From assembly GCA_023014365.1 (NCBI GenBank), contig JAEBUN010000016.1, positions 62,001 through 126,000 on the forward strand: a stretch of DNA of 64,000 bases, given 5' to 3'. Source of the DNA: Lepiota brunneoincarnata (lineage: Eukaryota; Basidiomycota; Agaricomycetes; Agaricales; Agaricaceae). This document shows positions 35,211 through 48,005 of this stretch, piece by piece (positions within the stretch are counted from its first letter, which is position 1; each line of letters starts with the position of its first letter). The notes below the pieces were generated by a model. It had not been told where the DNA came from, did no database searches, and worked only from the letters and a program-made list of their open reading frames with translations. The position numbers were made by a program, and so were the translations under genes.

Positions 35211-36476
35211 ATGAGCACCAACTCGTCGGATCCGTCCACTTGGGCACCCCCTGGAGAGTCTTCGTTCGACATACTGAATGACGCTGTAAATCTCGCCGGC
35301 TCTACAACTGTTTGCGGATTTTCATATGGCGTTGCTTTCACCCTCTACTGCATATGCGCCCGTATATTATATTTCGAGCGCCGTCATCCAGAAAGGCGAA
35401 AACGACGCCTGTTCCTGTTGGTTTATACTACCATCCTCGTCATCTGCGGAGGCATTTATGTCGCATCGAGCGCGCGAGTTGCACAGCTTGCCTATGTCAA
35501 CAATCGCAACTACCCAGCTGGACCCGCAGCGTATACTTCGCTACTTATCTTATCGCCCGATTCTGTGGTGGGAACAGCGGCATATTTTGTTGTCAACTGG
35601 ATGACAGACGCAATAGTTGTACGTGGTGCCAACCCAGCTGCTAGTTGCTTGTTCATATTGCTGCGCAGATTTGGCGATTGTATATCCTTTGGAGCGCGAA
35701 ACGTTATGCTCTGGCAATTGTTGCGCTTCCGTGTATGCTGTACGTAGCATCCTTTTGTGAGTCCAGTCACCTACACCCCACCCCTGACATGTCATAACTT
35801 ACTTGAAAATACAGCCATGAGCATCCTGCTTGTCATTGGGTTTGAAACATTCCGCATGGCTCAACTGTGGTGGCCAATTACTCTGGCATATTATGTTATG
35901 ACTGCGTCGCTCACTATCATCGCCACGATCCTGATGACGTTGCGATTGCTGAGGGCGCGGAGCCAGTACATACAAGCAATGGGTGAGTGCACATACAGTA
36001 CTACACCCTCCAGACATATGCCATCCTGTTGGTGTTGATTCAACAGGAAACTCCAACCATGCCAAGCAATACCTAAGCATCGCCGCGATGCTAATTGAAT
36101 CATCCGCCCTTTACTCAGTCTGGTCCATCATTTTCATTGGACTCTTTATCGTAAACCATCCCATCCAAAGCGTTTTCTTGTCTACTTTGACCAGTGTGCA
36201 GGCAAGTCACCCCCTCGAAATACAAGCCGAACGAAATACTGAAATTGGCTTGTATAGATAATAGCTTTGCTTTTAATCATCTACCGGGTTTCCCAAGGCA
36301 AAGCATGGGAGTCGAACACGGAGCTGACCCTCAGCACTATGCGCTGGGCATCCAGCTGCGGGCCAAGATCTACAAATCATGTTGGACCTGCATACCAGTC
36401 GCGGGACGACTCGAGCGCTACGCGTTGCGAGCTTTCCTCGGCAGGTAGCAGCCGATACTTCTACTGTGGATGTTAA
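35211..36476 (+). CDS. Seven-transmembrane protein, copy 2
   Basis: Paralogue of the gene at 33255 with the same start context, the same intron positions and about 85% similarity by eye in most exons (GFSYGVAFTLYCICARILYF, TLAYYVMTASLTIIATILM, GNSNHAKQYLSIAAMLIESS). Exon 3, around MSILLVIGFETFRMAQLWWP, and the C-terminal tail are the most diverged parts, which suggests that the tail and one loop evolve fastest. No frame break was noticed. Confidence 0.77.
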
Positions 36477-37025
36477 CAAGACCAGGGCTGAGGCATAACT
36501 ACCTTTATGGTGGCATTGGGACCCCCCTTTTATGTATATATAATCGGACAGCCGCTTCCGTAAGTGAGTGCACAGTATCATCCTATAACCACGCCAAAGT
36601 ATGAGTATCGCTACAATAATGTAGAACACAAGGTGGATCGGTATAAGACGATAAGGGTACAAAATACCGCTCCCTGTAGTTTCGGGATCGCATACGCATT
36701 GTACCACCCACACTACCAGGCAGAGGAAGCCTGTGAGCCACTGGAAATCGGACGTTAAATACATAGCTGGTTCGTAGTGAGTACATGACATATCTAGTAA
36801 ATATCTACACAAATCAGGCTCGTCAATGTAGTCGTACACTGAAGGGGGTATATCAGTACAGCAACGGCGAAAAGGGTATAGAACATCAAATAGCACAGAA
36901 AACGGGGGAAAGCTTACTTGTCCCTAAATAGAGCTCCGCCAATACGATCCACGGAAATGGGACCAAATGCAATAAGTTTCGACGTGTCTTGGTCAGCCTT
37001 CCAGGCCACTATCAATGATGGCTCT
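36477..37025. other. Intergenic, no firm gene
   Basis: A minus-strand open frame (36273-36896) has two hydrophobic stretches (WLTGFLCLVVWVVQCV and PIHLVFYIIVAILILW). It overlaps the 3' exon of the 7-TM gene antisense and resembles no family, so I do not call it. Confidence 0.35.
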
Positions 37026-40000
37026 TCATACCGCAACAGCAGTAGCCCCAGAGTCCTCCGAAGCCCTCCATTTGGTCAAAATCCCAAGATTGAGCCCCCT
37101 TCCGGACCACACCCCCCTCCACTTTTCACCTAGCTGATCCCACACCCTCCCATGTTCTACTGCATGGTGATGCGAGCCAGCCGCCCCAGTATCAATACGC
37201 GGGTCGAACGCGGGGCTCTCAGTCCTCCTCCTCACCGAGCCGTCACCATCCAGACTCGTTCTAGCCGGCTGGTGATTATTTTGATTTTGATTTTGGGTCT
37301 GATCCTGGTTCTGGCGGTGCGCAACAGCAGCATCTCCATCTTGGCTTTCACGTCCGTCGGCCCCAACCTCACACTTCTCTGTACCAGAACCACTTCCCTT
37401 CCCGTCCCCACTATTAGCATCCGGAGTAGCTGTTGTGGGTACTGTGGCAATGACCCCTGTCGCGATAGGTTCTTCAGGTTGTTGGTAAATCCTCCTGTCC
37501 CAGCCTACCCAGATGCACCACATTATGAGAACACCCGTGACGATGCACGCAACGCCCACTATTCCGCGAGTGGTCGGGCCCGTGTCTTCGAAGCACATAC
37601 AGCAGAAAGCAATGAGGAATGCCACCATTCTACACAGCCAATGTTGGAAACTAGTGCCTATAAACTGCGAAGGGGGTATGGACTTACCCCCACATCAATA
37701 AGGCGTAAGGCAAGCTGTAAAGAATTGCCAGCGTCTCCAGTCCCAACATTGGGTGTGCCCGTTCCTGTAAGAACCGAAACTACATAATATTTAGCAACTG
37801 ATAAGTTAAAAATCGGGCAACCCATGCTCACTGCATCTGGTGCGGTATCCGACAGTCTAATCCGATTCATCTTGATCAACAGTAAACCAATAACGATACT
37901 CCCAACACTTGCAATGACCGATAAATAACTCGCAATCTGCGCTGGCCGCCTAAAAGGTAAACCTTGAATGTCGATGCTCTGGATCGCGAGGAAGGCCACG
38001 TTCGCGTTGAGCATCACAGTTGCCTGGGCCGGAATTATGGTGATAGATCCCTTCAGAGTAAAATCATGACTTACGAATAGGATAAATTCCTCCCACTGCT
38101 TGTTAAACCTGCCAATCATTACTTTCCATGTCGGCTCATGCATGATCTGGTCCACCCATAACCTTTCCAACGCGGACAGGTGTTGTATAGGGGCCGAAAA
38201 TAGCAGCGGTGAAAGAATTCTGATTAATGGAGTGCGTCGGTTGACAGTACCGTGAATGGAGATTTCCCTGTTCAAGCGGACACCTGGTTGGCCAAAAAAG
38301 TGATGGAAGCGTTCGCGAGCTGGAGAGCAATACGATAGTAGAGTGTGAGATGATGGAGAGCATTGTGGGCGGGGGAGAGCACTTACCAAAAATGAACATG
38401 AGCCTACTGAGAAGGCTCGCAGAACCTGCTGATGCACTCTCAAGGTTTTCTGTTCCAAGATTCAACCTGCCATCTCGGGAGTACGACCAATGGATACATA
38501 CTCTTCAAGCCGTTCACCCAACCGAGTGTTTTATTGAGTTCGTCATGGCTCAAGGGAGAGGTTGAATGTGGACAAGTCATAGTGTCTAGATTATGTGTGT
38601 TAGAGGTAGGCGAATATCGGATTCTGGAAAGTAACTGACCGGCAAGGTTGTGGAGAATAATATCTCGTAGTTCCGTCACGAGACTTAGAGTTACTTTGAT
38701 CGTCGTAGGGTAAAGCTGGCAGTGGTACCTTCGCTCTGATTAGTATCAATGTGTCTCGCGCAACCTGAAACTGTGTCACCAATACTGCGCCTCCACCTCA
38801 TGCTCTGTTTGTGCCCACACGTAAGTAGGAATGAAGTTGATCATGCAATGAATACTCGCTCAGTTGTGTCTTTGACTTGACACCCTTGACCCCGTCCCAC
38901 ACCATAAAATACGATGCTTGATACTCCGATAACCAGAAAATTGTCCGTTCATCGTGATTCACAAAATAATAACCACATATGTACCCGCCACGTTCACTCG
39001 GCGACATGTCCAGCACAAGATCGTATTTCCCGATTAAGTGTTGATAACCCACTCGAACAAGATATGTTTCGATTTTAGCCAGGTGACCAAGTAAATGCTG
39101 GAGGACGTCATGATCGTAGAGGTATGCTTCCGTCAGGATTCGCTGTTTACAAATGATGTGTCAAGATTCGTGAAGGTGGCTAGATGTTGGAAATTTACTT
39201 TCTGTTCGTGCCAGAAGTAGAGCACGCCTTCAGGATGTATGACAGATTCCCAGCCTTCAGGTTCCCAAGGACTAAAAATTCATCGTGAATTCCACTGGGG
39301 TCAGCGTATTGAAGGAACTCACGCTTTGAAAGACATTGTTAATGGTTCTAGTGTTATGTCACTCTCTTCTTTTGGACTGATCACAACTGTGTCAATCTAG
39401 AAGAACAATTCAGATTCTAAAAACACCCACACTAAGATTCTCCGGGTGTACCTCTCCAAAGCCTCCGGACGTACAGGATAGACCCTATCTTCCTCATCTT
39501 CGAAATGTTCGGTGAGCAGGGGTGGCTCGATGATTTCGAGGGGCTCTGGAACGGCACTATGTATCGAAACAGGTCTGCTTGTTCCAGGAACAAGGGATTG
39601 AGAACGAATAGATGTGCGCGACGGGACTGGACGGAGAGATCGGGCTAGCGGTGAGGGCGACGCTGGTCGGGTTCCATGTAGGTGCGACGGAGTGTAGGGC
39701 CGGGGATGGAGTGAGGCAGACGACATGGCCGGATTAATGATGGACGATCTTGCATCGGGTGACCTTGATCGAGAACGGGGATTTGGCGAGGCTCGCAGTT
39801 AGCGAGCGTCCAGGCACCTCGAGGTTGTGTTCATGGTCCACAGCACGAGCATTGCGAGGACCCTCTGCTTCCAATCCCCGGACCGACAATGTTGGTGAGT
39901 CCGAAGGCACAATAGCAATATCCTCCCCCCCTCCAGACCTGCCTGAAGTGGGCGATTGGGGCGGCTGGAGCGTGAAAGATATTGAACTTGAACCCCCCAA

Positions 40001-40342
40001 AGATCGGACATCATCAGATGAGCTCGAACTCAGTGAATGCATAAGCTGAGGAGAATCCCGATCGATGTAAGAGTAAGGGTGCAGTGAAAATGCAATGTTG
40101 TCCATAGATGTTGCGTTCTCAGCTCTCCCGCGTCCGCGCCCACCATCCCTCAAATCCCTCTTGTTCCCCCCCGCTTTCCGATCAAGGACGTGTCCCCCAG
40201 TAAACCACGACCTGACCAGCTTGAACACAAACGCCCAACGCCGGATGAATTGGGCGAGAAGCAGTTTCACGCCATCGTTCCAAGTTATTTTGCAAAGTCG
40301 TACTAGAACCTGGACGAGTTGTCGTAAAAGTCGTGATATCAT
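37026..40342 (-). CDS. WW-like plus multi-TM protein, paralogue 1
   Basis: Member of a fungal family without a common name, with two more copies in this window. The start at 40342 (MISRLLRQLVQVLVRLCK) gives an amphipathic basic N-terminus; the frame is open to 40510. A Ser/Pro-rich disordered part follows. The next block resembles a WW domain (PEGWE, then GYYFVNHDERTIFWLSEY). The paralogue-typical helical region follows (SPLLFSAPIQHLSALERLW, WEEFILF). Membrane segments are VMLNANVAFLAI, IASYLSVIASVGSIVIGLLLI, LETLAILYSLPYALLMW, FLIAFCCMCF and VACIVTGVLIMWCIWVG. A long hydrophilic tail with a Gln/Asn-rich tract (NQDQTQNQNQNN) is unlike the other two copies. Exon joins in the first third are uncertain. 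Confidence 0.65.
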
Positions 40343-40872
40343 GCGGATCCGGGGTGTCCAGAGGAATACAGGTGTGGTGTGTGGTGAGGAGAGCGAGGAC
40401 TTACCCGAGCTCTGAGGGTATGACGGCTGTGGGAATGCTTTTTTAATTTGAACCTCCAGGCAACACGGCCCGGATGACTGCACTCCCCCAATCCACCCAG
40501 TCGTGTTCATGGTTTGAATCTAGATAATGATAGAGTGGCTACCCTGCCGTGGATATGAACTATGTATGGACCCGAAGTAACTTATTCGTATTTTGGCTGT
40601 AGTATGTAATGTCACGCTGCTGAGTACTGATTGGGAAATCGATGAGAGCCGCCCTGAACCCAGCCTTCCCTCATTCCTCGAGCGCAAGGAACGAGAAGCA
40701 TGTCAACAGAGCCGAGGTTAGAACGTTCAATGCTGTGAACAGCAGTGTCGATGACTAAATCAACAGCACTAGCCAATCTTCTGAGAACGTTGTGCAGGTC
40801 TGCTTCAGGTTCATCGCCAGACCCTCGATTGACAAAGATCCTAGGACGTGAATAGCATCGACACATCTACAG

Positions 40873-41177
40873 AGCAGTCCACGTCGAAAGATGTGCTAAG
40901 CCCATCAGAAACGCATGCCGCAGACAAAGATAGCGCGGAAGGCGAGACATCAGGGGATGCTAAAGCTCAAGCCATCGCACCGTCTGGTGTTCAAGACGAT
41001 GACATAGAATGGCCCGAACCTGAGTGAGTTCCGCTCGCTCCACTACGAGAGATGGGGATCTTATATCATTTACGATTTAGTGGCCAAACTCGAGGGGGGA
41101 TCGTCCATCCATCGTCGACTGTTGCTGGCGGTACGCGAGTGAAAGGGCCCAAGCCCAAAAGGCACGACCTAGATTAG
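40873..41177 (+). CDS. Possible small hydrophilic protein, 3' exons only
   Basis: An open stretch with acidic composition (ending DDDIEWPEP) meets a GTGAGT donor at about 41023. After an acceptor (TTTAG) it continues as GQTRGGIVHPSSTVAGG and ends KRHDLD at TAG 41175-41177. A first exon with an ATG must lie upstream but could not be fixed. No family is recognised. Confidence 0.3.
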
Positions 41178-42501
41178 TGTAATTGTACAGTTACCTTAAA
41201 CATTGATTTGAGATCAAATTTCTTCCAAACACATCCTTCCACAGCTGTTCATCTACTCCACCAGGAGTAGAACAACAGCTCTGCACCGCAACCCCCCCAG
41301 GAAAGCATCAGTGTAGCTGTGAATGCCCATCAGCCCCCGTTTATAAATTGGCTCTCGTGCTCCTCATTTGGTGTGATCAGAGACCCAGCAATGGCCCTCG
41401 TGAAGAAAATCTGCAGGTATATATCATCACAACTAATAGGATACCGACGGACTGATTTAACACCTAGTGCCGTTTCCACCTGCTGGCGGGTCGTTTTTTG
41501 TAGGAGCACGTCCGCACACAGGTATGTACTGTCTTCACCCTCACCCAGGTGGCAGGGGTTAATTATCATCACCACAATTCAAGTGATTATTCGTCTGGGT
41601 ACGCTATAGTTCAACTAGATCTACCCTCCCATGCTGTTCTGATCCCTGGATTCTAGCCACCATCACCGAGGCCAAGGTCAGACCGCTTCTAAATACTCCT
41701 CAAATGGGGACACCCAGAGCTCCTCATCCTCCTGCCTGCTGCTGTTGTTGTTAGGGTTGATTTGGAGACTAGGAGACTCGAAGAGGCCAAGCAGCACCTC
41801 ACTAAAGCGATGGAATGCCCATCCCACCATGGCTATATCACGGTCCATCTAAATGATCCATCTTCGGACGGCGTTGGAAGGTGACACCTTGGTGTTCATG
41901 GAGATGGGGGAATACTCTAATTACCGGTGTGATTGTGGTTGTCTAATGTAGCAGTCGAAGCGCAGGAATTGGCAGAGACGGGCGCTTGGCGCCTCTTCTG
42001 GATGTGATTTCTGACATGAAGAATGCTCACCTGCTGACCAGACCACGGATGGTGGCAGGTGTTAAAATAGCAGGCGGACGCCACCTTGACCAAACTTTTC
42101 GATTGGACCGATAGAGAGAAGGGTCGTGTGAACAAGTGGAAGGGCAATTCCACCTAGTGCCCTTGACTTCTCGGTTGATTGTCCAATCCGATGTCGAGAT
42201 ACAAGCTTCATGAACATCTTTTGGCGCTGGGTAATTTCCAGTTGTTCCAGGCGTTGGACGGAAGCCATGTGATGCACAGACAGGCGCGTGAGCCGTCAAC
42301 TAATCGAGCGCCAGGCCGACTTTATAATAATCCGGTAGTTCCACGCCCCAGTCGCCTCGCCTTATCACCCACTACCAACTACCAGTGTCCCTCCTATTAG
42401 TATCGTTGTAAATTCTAGCTGCGTACTTATCAACTTCACTCTGTGTACTATGGGTATCAACAAGGTACTAACATGGTACTCGAGTAGTCGTCTTTCGCCA
42501 C
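41178..42501. other. Intergenic, no gene seen
   Basis: Short frames on both strands with no domain, signal peptide or repeat that I recognise. Confidence 0.4.
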
Positions 42502-43015
42502 ATGTCGGAATCAGAGGAAAAATCCATCGGCGCCGCCGTCAGTCACGTTTGGTATGCATATCCAGATATCTCCAAACGGCAGGGTCTCTAACAGCACACC
42601 TTGTATCGCGATTCTACCCGTCGATGTTTTTGGAAATTTTATTACCCTGCTTACCGGTCCCACCATGATCTTCCATTTCCAACTATCCCAGCAAAGTCGT
42701 GAATGCAATAACACCACATTCACAACCAAACACAAAGTGAGTCGTGATCGACATTTCTATGATAGTCACTATGCTCACACCTTACCGAATTCAGTCCGGC
42801 TGAGTCCGTCGCTCCGTATGTTCGCTTTTATACACCTTTCTCATATTGCATCCGCTCCTCGCACATTATCCACCGAATCCAGTGTAAGATTTCGTGGACA
42901 TGGGGCTGATGGAGCGAAGATCCTGTCCGGGGGTAACCAAACGAAGGGACCGGTTAAAGGCCCAACCACCGTAGGCCCGGACCCTAAGACAGGAAGCAAG
43001 GGCCGCGTTGGATGA
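42502..43015 (+). CDS. Possible small unrecognised protein
   Basis: The candidate starts MSESEEKSIGAAVS and, after a likely one-base break near 42550, continues GMHIQISPNGRVSNSTPCIA and VDVFGNFITLLTGPTMIF. A GTGAGT donor follows KHK. A second open stretch, MFAFIHLSHIASAPRTLS ... GGNQTKGPVKGP, runs to 43015 and could be the last exon or a separate small gene. No family is recognised. Confidence 0.3.
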
Positions 43016-46000
43016 TTCACCTACATGTAGCAGTGGATGTAGGTGGGCGCTGGTATACTTCCGAACAAAAACGATTCAAGAGGAAGTATTCATTGTATTT
43101 TTACTAAGTGTAACCCAAAAACGCTGCCATGTACTGCTTTCGATGAATGTCAAACTGTTGTTGTTGTTTTCAACTTAGAACCCGTGAAACCACTCATGAG
43201 ATGAGAAGCAATGTACAGGTATTGTAGCCCTTTTCATGTTGTATGCCAGACTATGATACCTCCACAGCCCTAGCGAAGCATCTGATATACCCGGCATAAT
43301 CGGAATAGTCCGGGCTACAAAGCGAGATGCGCCATTTTTGACTCTGTTCTATAGCTTTGTGTGTTGATTCGACCCGATGCAATCACTTCAGGTCGTTGTC
43401 GTGGGAGTATTTCTGGGGCATTTATGGCTCCAATCAAAACTTGTGAACCCCCACGGATGTCGATCGTGGGCCACAAGTCACAGAAGGATGGGCTTCGTAT
43501 CTGACAATTCAACACCGCCCACAGCATCTTCGATCTCTTTTTGAGGAGAGACAGGTTTGTGGGATTTGGGGCTTGGATCTTGAAGTTCCAAGCGTCCAAC
43601 TTGTTCCGATGAGCATTCTGCTATCAAGTGTCTCGGTTTCAGTGCTGAAGCTTAGGAGAACCGATGTCCAGCGCTCACGGAACCGAATATACTCGAATGC
43701 AACTATTCCTACGACTCTGCGGGACTTCGATGGCTATCTCAGGCACAGGCCGACACGCGTCTGAGCTAATTATAAAATAGAACAGCTATCCACAGGAATG
43801 TCCCCTTGAACAAATAATAGGATTTATGATCATGCCAGTGCCATCTGCAAGTGGTTGTACAATCTGTGGGTTCTTATATCCCTCCACCTGAAGGGCACTA
43901 CTTGAAGTTCACAGGGAAAAGTGGTGCCATGGTGTAGTGGAGAGCACTGGAGCGTTAGTAGTATGCTCTATTCCTTTAAGCTGTGGTAGTGCCACCTCTG
44001 TCATGAGAAGTGGCCTCTCGGACATTAAAATGACAGAAAAAAAGTAGGTAGACTTGCCAAGGACCTCTGCTTGTTCTAAAAGAAATTTTCTACCCCCGCG
44101 CCGAGACCGACCTCCATTACCCCATGACGCCACCGGTGACAAACTCCGGTCTGTTAGTTAAAAATGTTGGGGCCGGGTGCAATATTCTAGAATTATGGGC
44201 CCATTCCAACACTCAAAAGCCACGCCATTTTGACGCGGCTTTATGATGCGGTGTTGAAAATGTATCGTCCGGGGCTAAAGGATCTGATCGATGATTTGAG
44301 AGCGCGCATGACCGACGTCGATCTCAATACATAACCGGCGTAAACAACACCCGAGGTACCACCTCGGGCTTCAGAGACGATGTTCGGCTTTTCCGCAGTG
44401 CTGTATTCATCCCGCTAAACCAGCACCCGGAGTGGTGAACGGAATCATCCCAGTCCGATGTGACAGGTTACCTACCACGTGGCCTCGAGATCATTACTGT
44501 AGGGTAATCATTTGACTTGAGACAAGTCAGTGAGAGCATGCAAGGAGAGGCGTGTGGTCCCAAGTCCATGTAAGCTTCGGCGGGTTTGGTCCGAGTCCCC
44601 CAAATCATGAGCACGGAGCAGAAACCCTTTTCTGACATCACCGGCCCGGTATTGAGTAACGCTGATTATCTCTGCGCAACTCGCTTTCGGAGCGCCAGCT
44701 AGTTTGAGCTTCAAGTCCGGGCCCTTGTGAAGTATAGACAGCCCCCAACCGCGGAACCGACGCCCTTGCATCTCCTTGCGTAGGGGGCGAACCCACCGGA
44801 GAGCGGCGAGAAGGGGCTGCGAGGGCATGTACGTGTAGTAATTTGACACACGCGTCATGGCCCGTTATGGCCTATTGTGACACCAACCTCGAGATCTTCG
44901 GTGGTGACGCTCCTGCATAGTCCATTTGGTTTTGGGTGTTATTTGGCTTTAACCAGGAAGAATTTTATGTGTCTGACGGTTGACCCTAGGCATGAACTGT
45001 CCGCCATGTACGGATCATGACCGGGATTTATCGAGTGCGGGGTTAGCGAGGGTCTCTCAGGGAGATGTACTTGGAGTCCTGGGCCAGGGACAACAGTTGC
45101 TAGTGGTGCTGGGGGGGCGACTGCACGTCGGGGCGCCAGCCTTGGGCTGTTTGGATAAATCTCTAGGTATGCAAGCTTCCTCTCAATCAGAGGGATAGGC
45201 CTTTCGATTTCATTAAGCAAGATTCGGGCCCAGTCACTATACCCTGAGCTGTCGACTCAAACAGCACTGGATAGATGTTCATTCTGTGCCTGTGCAAGGT
45301 CTTCTACGGCCATCTGGCCAAGAATCCAGCTCTATTGCCTATATCATTACATCAGATATAAAACGGGTCATCCTGGTATCAACAGTAATAGAAGAGTGCT
45401 GGATCAACCGCATACCTCCGTCGCTAATACGGATGGAAGAGGCTGGAGAGGGGAAGTAAATATCCTCTCTCAGGAGACTGTACGCGATGCATCCATAGGC
45501 ATCTGGTGGAACTGAGGTACTGGGTCCGAGCAGCCGCCAACTCGACTGTGGTCCCTCCCCCTAATGGTCTTGCTCTTATTTTGTTCTTGCAGTGGTATTA
45601 TATAAGAACCATAAGGGTGACACGGTTTGCCCAGGGTCACTGAGGTGAGCTGTGGGCTCGACCTTGTGGTGCGTGGTCCCGTGAGTGCTTTTCGGAGTTT
45701 TAGCCTTTTCCCCAGTTAACTGATCCACTCTTCCCGTGTTTTTGGACCCTTTCCTGACAACTCTGTATTCGATAAGTACGACTAAAACAGAGTGCCCCAA
45801 TGGATTGGAGTACATATCCTGTGAATATTCTCCAGTAGCACCCGGGTTAGGGGGGTACTGGGGGGTTTGCGGCCTAACAGGGCGTCCGGCTCATGGAGGA
45901 AGGGATAAAACCCCTAACAGAGCGGGAGAGCACACACCAGCCCACACCAGCCCACATTCTCTGAGCAGGGCTCAGGGTAGAGCACACGGGGGCGGAAAAT

Positions 46001-46203
46001 AAGGTGGTATGAGACGAGACGGGATAATACTGATCCCAAAATCGCGATCGGTTGTGACATGTCACATTTCACAGAAAGTCACGATGCACAGGCTGTTACC
46101 GTGTAGCTTCCTATTAGAGGGGGCAGTGAGAAATGGGCAGTGCAAGGCCTTGGTATAAACCACAGGTCGTCTCTGGGTGTTCGAACAAACGCCTGTGTAA
46201 GCA
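43016..46203. other. Intergenic, about 3.2 kb without a supportable gene
   Basis: I see only short or overlapping frames. A short direct repeat of CACACCAGCCCA occurs at about 45932-45957. The region is the promoter side of the second WW-like/TM gene. Confidence 0.4.
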
Positions 46204-48005
46204 TGTCCGAAGAGATCCCTCAGAAAGCTGGTATACTCTATCCTACCCACCCTGGAGGAGACAATTCCCGATACCGTTCTTCAAAGAGGTGAGCCCAACA
46301 ACCAGTAGATGTGAGGGTAGCCTTAATCCCGCCTCGCAGGAGCCAATACACTTGCTTGGCTGTCGAAGCAGGCGCTCATTTATCGTGAGTCTTGTCCTTC
46401 ACAGGTGGCAATCACCCCTCCAAAACTAAGACAAATCCAACAGCCCCACCTATTTACCCTCTCAATGGTCGGCCCACATCCAACCGGAAGGGAAGACTTA
46501 TTTTTATTATGACGGCCCCCTTGCTACTGTCACGGAGTCGTGGATGCACACACCCGAGGCCGTTGCCGAGGCAGAGAAATGGATACGCCATATTAGCTCG
46601 GAAATCATTCGCAAAGAGATCGCTCTTACGGGTCTAGAGCTTTGTGTGCAGATTGATGAAGATAACGACTGCCTCTACTATATTGTTGATAAACGAAATC
46701 GGACGCTCTTCTGGCTTCAGGACTACGACAATGAATCCCTCGGGCTTCCTAGGGCGGTTTCTTCTTCGCACCTCGGTATGTTTACCTCTCCTCTAAGTCT
46801 CTTTGTTATCGACCAGTCGATCAGCGATAGAACTCGAGGGCCAATTTTGGCTTCATACCGACCGCTTTCCCGCACATTTTGGTGGTTTGCCTGAAGCCGA
46901 TTTGCTCAAGGCTTTGGACGTCTACGCTCATGCGAGGATGGGTAAGTCTACGGTATTTGGACAAGAGATATCTCATCTCACATTCGCTCATAGATCAAGT
47001 CACGTCCACCACTTGGGCTTTCTCTTACTCCGCAGAAGATACACGGACCTTTTACGATCTGCTGAACGGCTGTAGGGGTCGGACCAGCGAGCCAGAAGTC
47101 GTTAGCACTATTGCTCGTGCTTGGCACCTCATCAGTAAGCTTTCCCCTGCGATAACTGGGTGGGCCCGCTCTTATCATTCACAGTGCATAATAGATTTTA
47201 CAATCAATACGGAGAAGAAACTCCCCGACTTGACTCTAAGATGTCCATCATTGATAGGCGAGATGGAGGAGAAGGAGGGATTCAGCATACGCGTAATGGC
47301 TTTGCTAACGTTTGGGAAATCGGAGAAATATCGTGTTTGCTTGAACGAGCTTTACGTGGATAATTACGTCCGCCATCACCGCATCCACGATTTAATTGAA
47401 CAGGCGACAAAGGAGTGGAGGGAAATACCTATACATGCGTTCTCAATGCTCTTGTGAGTCTTGTCAGGATCATCAAGGGCCACTGGCACTAACTTTGTCG
47501 ACTCCTCAGCCTCCACGGTGTATTCTTCTTCGCCATTGCTTCACAACTCGTTGCTGCCATCTCTGCTGGATGCTTGAGCGCAAGTCTGCTCACATCGTTT
47601 GCATTAATCCAACAACTTGATGGTCAGAAAGACCACAGGAATTCACCATTGACTGTATGTCTCCATTCCCGCTCAACAAAGAGGTCAATCTGATCTCTTT
47701 TCTAGAGTGACTGGATCAGCGAGCGTGCATCTCAAACACACAAGTTCCAAAAGCTTGGATTTGTGTTTGCTCTGCCCACCGCGTTTTTCAACTGGGGTCT
47801 CATTTTTTTCTTCTCTCACTGGCTGTGGATTGCATTTTTGTGGTTCAACACGAGCGTCGCCGCAACATTCATAGGCATCATCGCTTTGGCATGCTTTGCA
47901 CTCATTTCCGTGACCTTTCCGCAAAGACTACACTTCAGACCACCGAGTTTCCTACGTATCTTCAGAAAGGAGCGCACCACTGATTCAGACAAATCCTTGG
48001 TCTGA
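46204..48005 (+). CDS. WW-like plus multi-TM protein, paralogue 2
   Basis: It starts MSEEIPQKAGILYPTHPGGD. Two introns (near 46290-46340 and 46383-46441) lead to the WW-like block YLPSQWSAHIQPEGKTYFYYD, the family landmark. Next come IALTGLELCVQID and LYYIVDKRNRTLFWLQDY, the helical region (FYDLLNGCRGRTSEP, RFYNQYGEETPRLDS, DLIEQATKEW) and hydrophobic segments VFFFAIASQLVAAISAG, FVFALPTAFFNWGLIFFF and VAATFIGIIALACFALISV. It lacks the long N-terminal Ser-rich region of paralogue 1. A frame change near 47255-47270 separates MSIIDRR from EKEGFSIRVMALL. Confidence 0.65.

Noticed and set aside
36273..36896. 207-codon minus-strand frame with two hydrophobic stretches
   Set aside because: It overlaps the 7-TM 3' exon antisense, has no family resemblance, and part of it is the shadow of conserved coding sequence.
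43920..44000. A-box-like sequence (TGGTGTAGTGG) suggesting a tRNA gene
   Set aside because: No B-box or T-arm follows at a workable distance, and the ends do not pair into an acceptor stem.
44508..44858. 116-codon minus-strand frame
   Set aside because: It has no domain, no hydrophobic pattern, no splice context and low-information composition, so chance is more likely.
45932..45957. Short CACACCAGCCCA repeat as a possible CRISPR-like or regulatory array
   Set aside because: It has only two to three imperfect units and no spacer structure; it is a simple low-complexity repeat in a eukaryotic genome.
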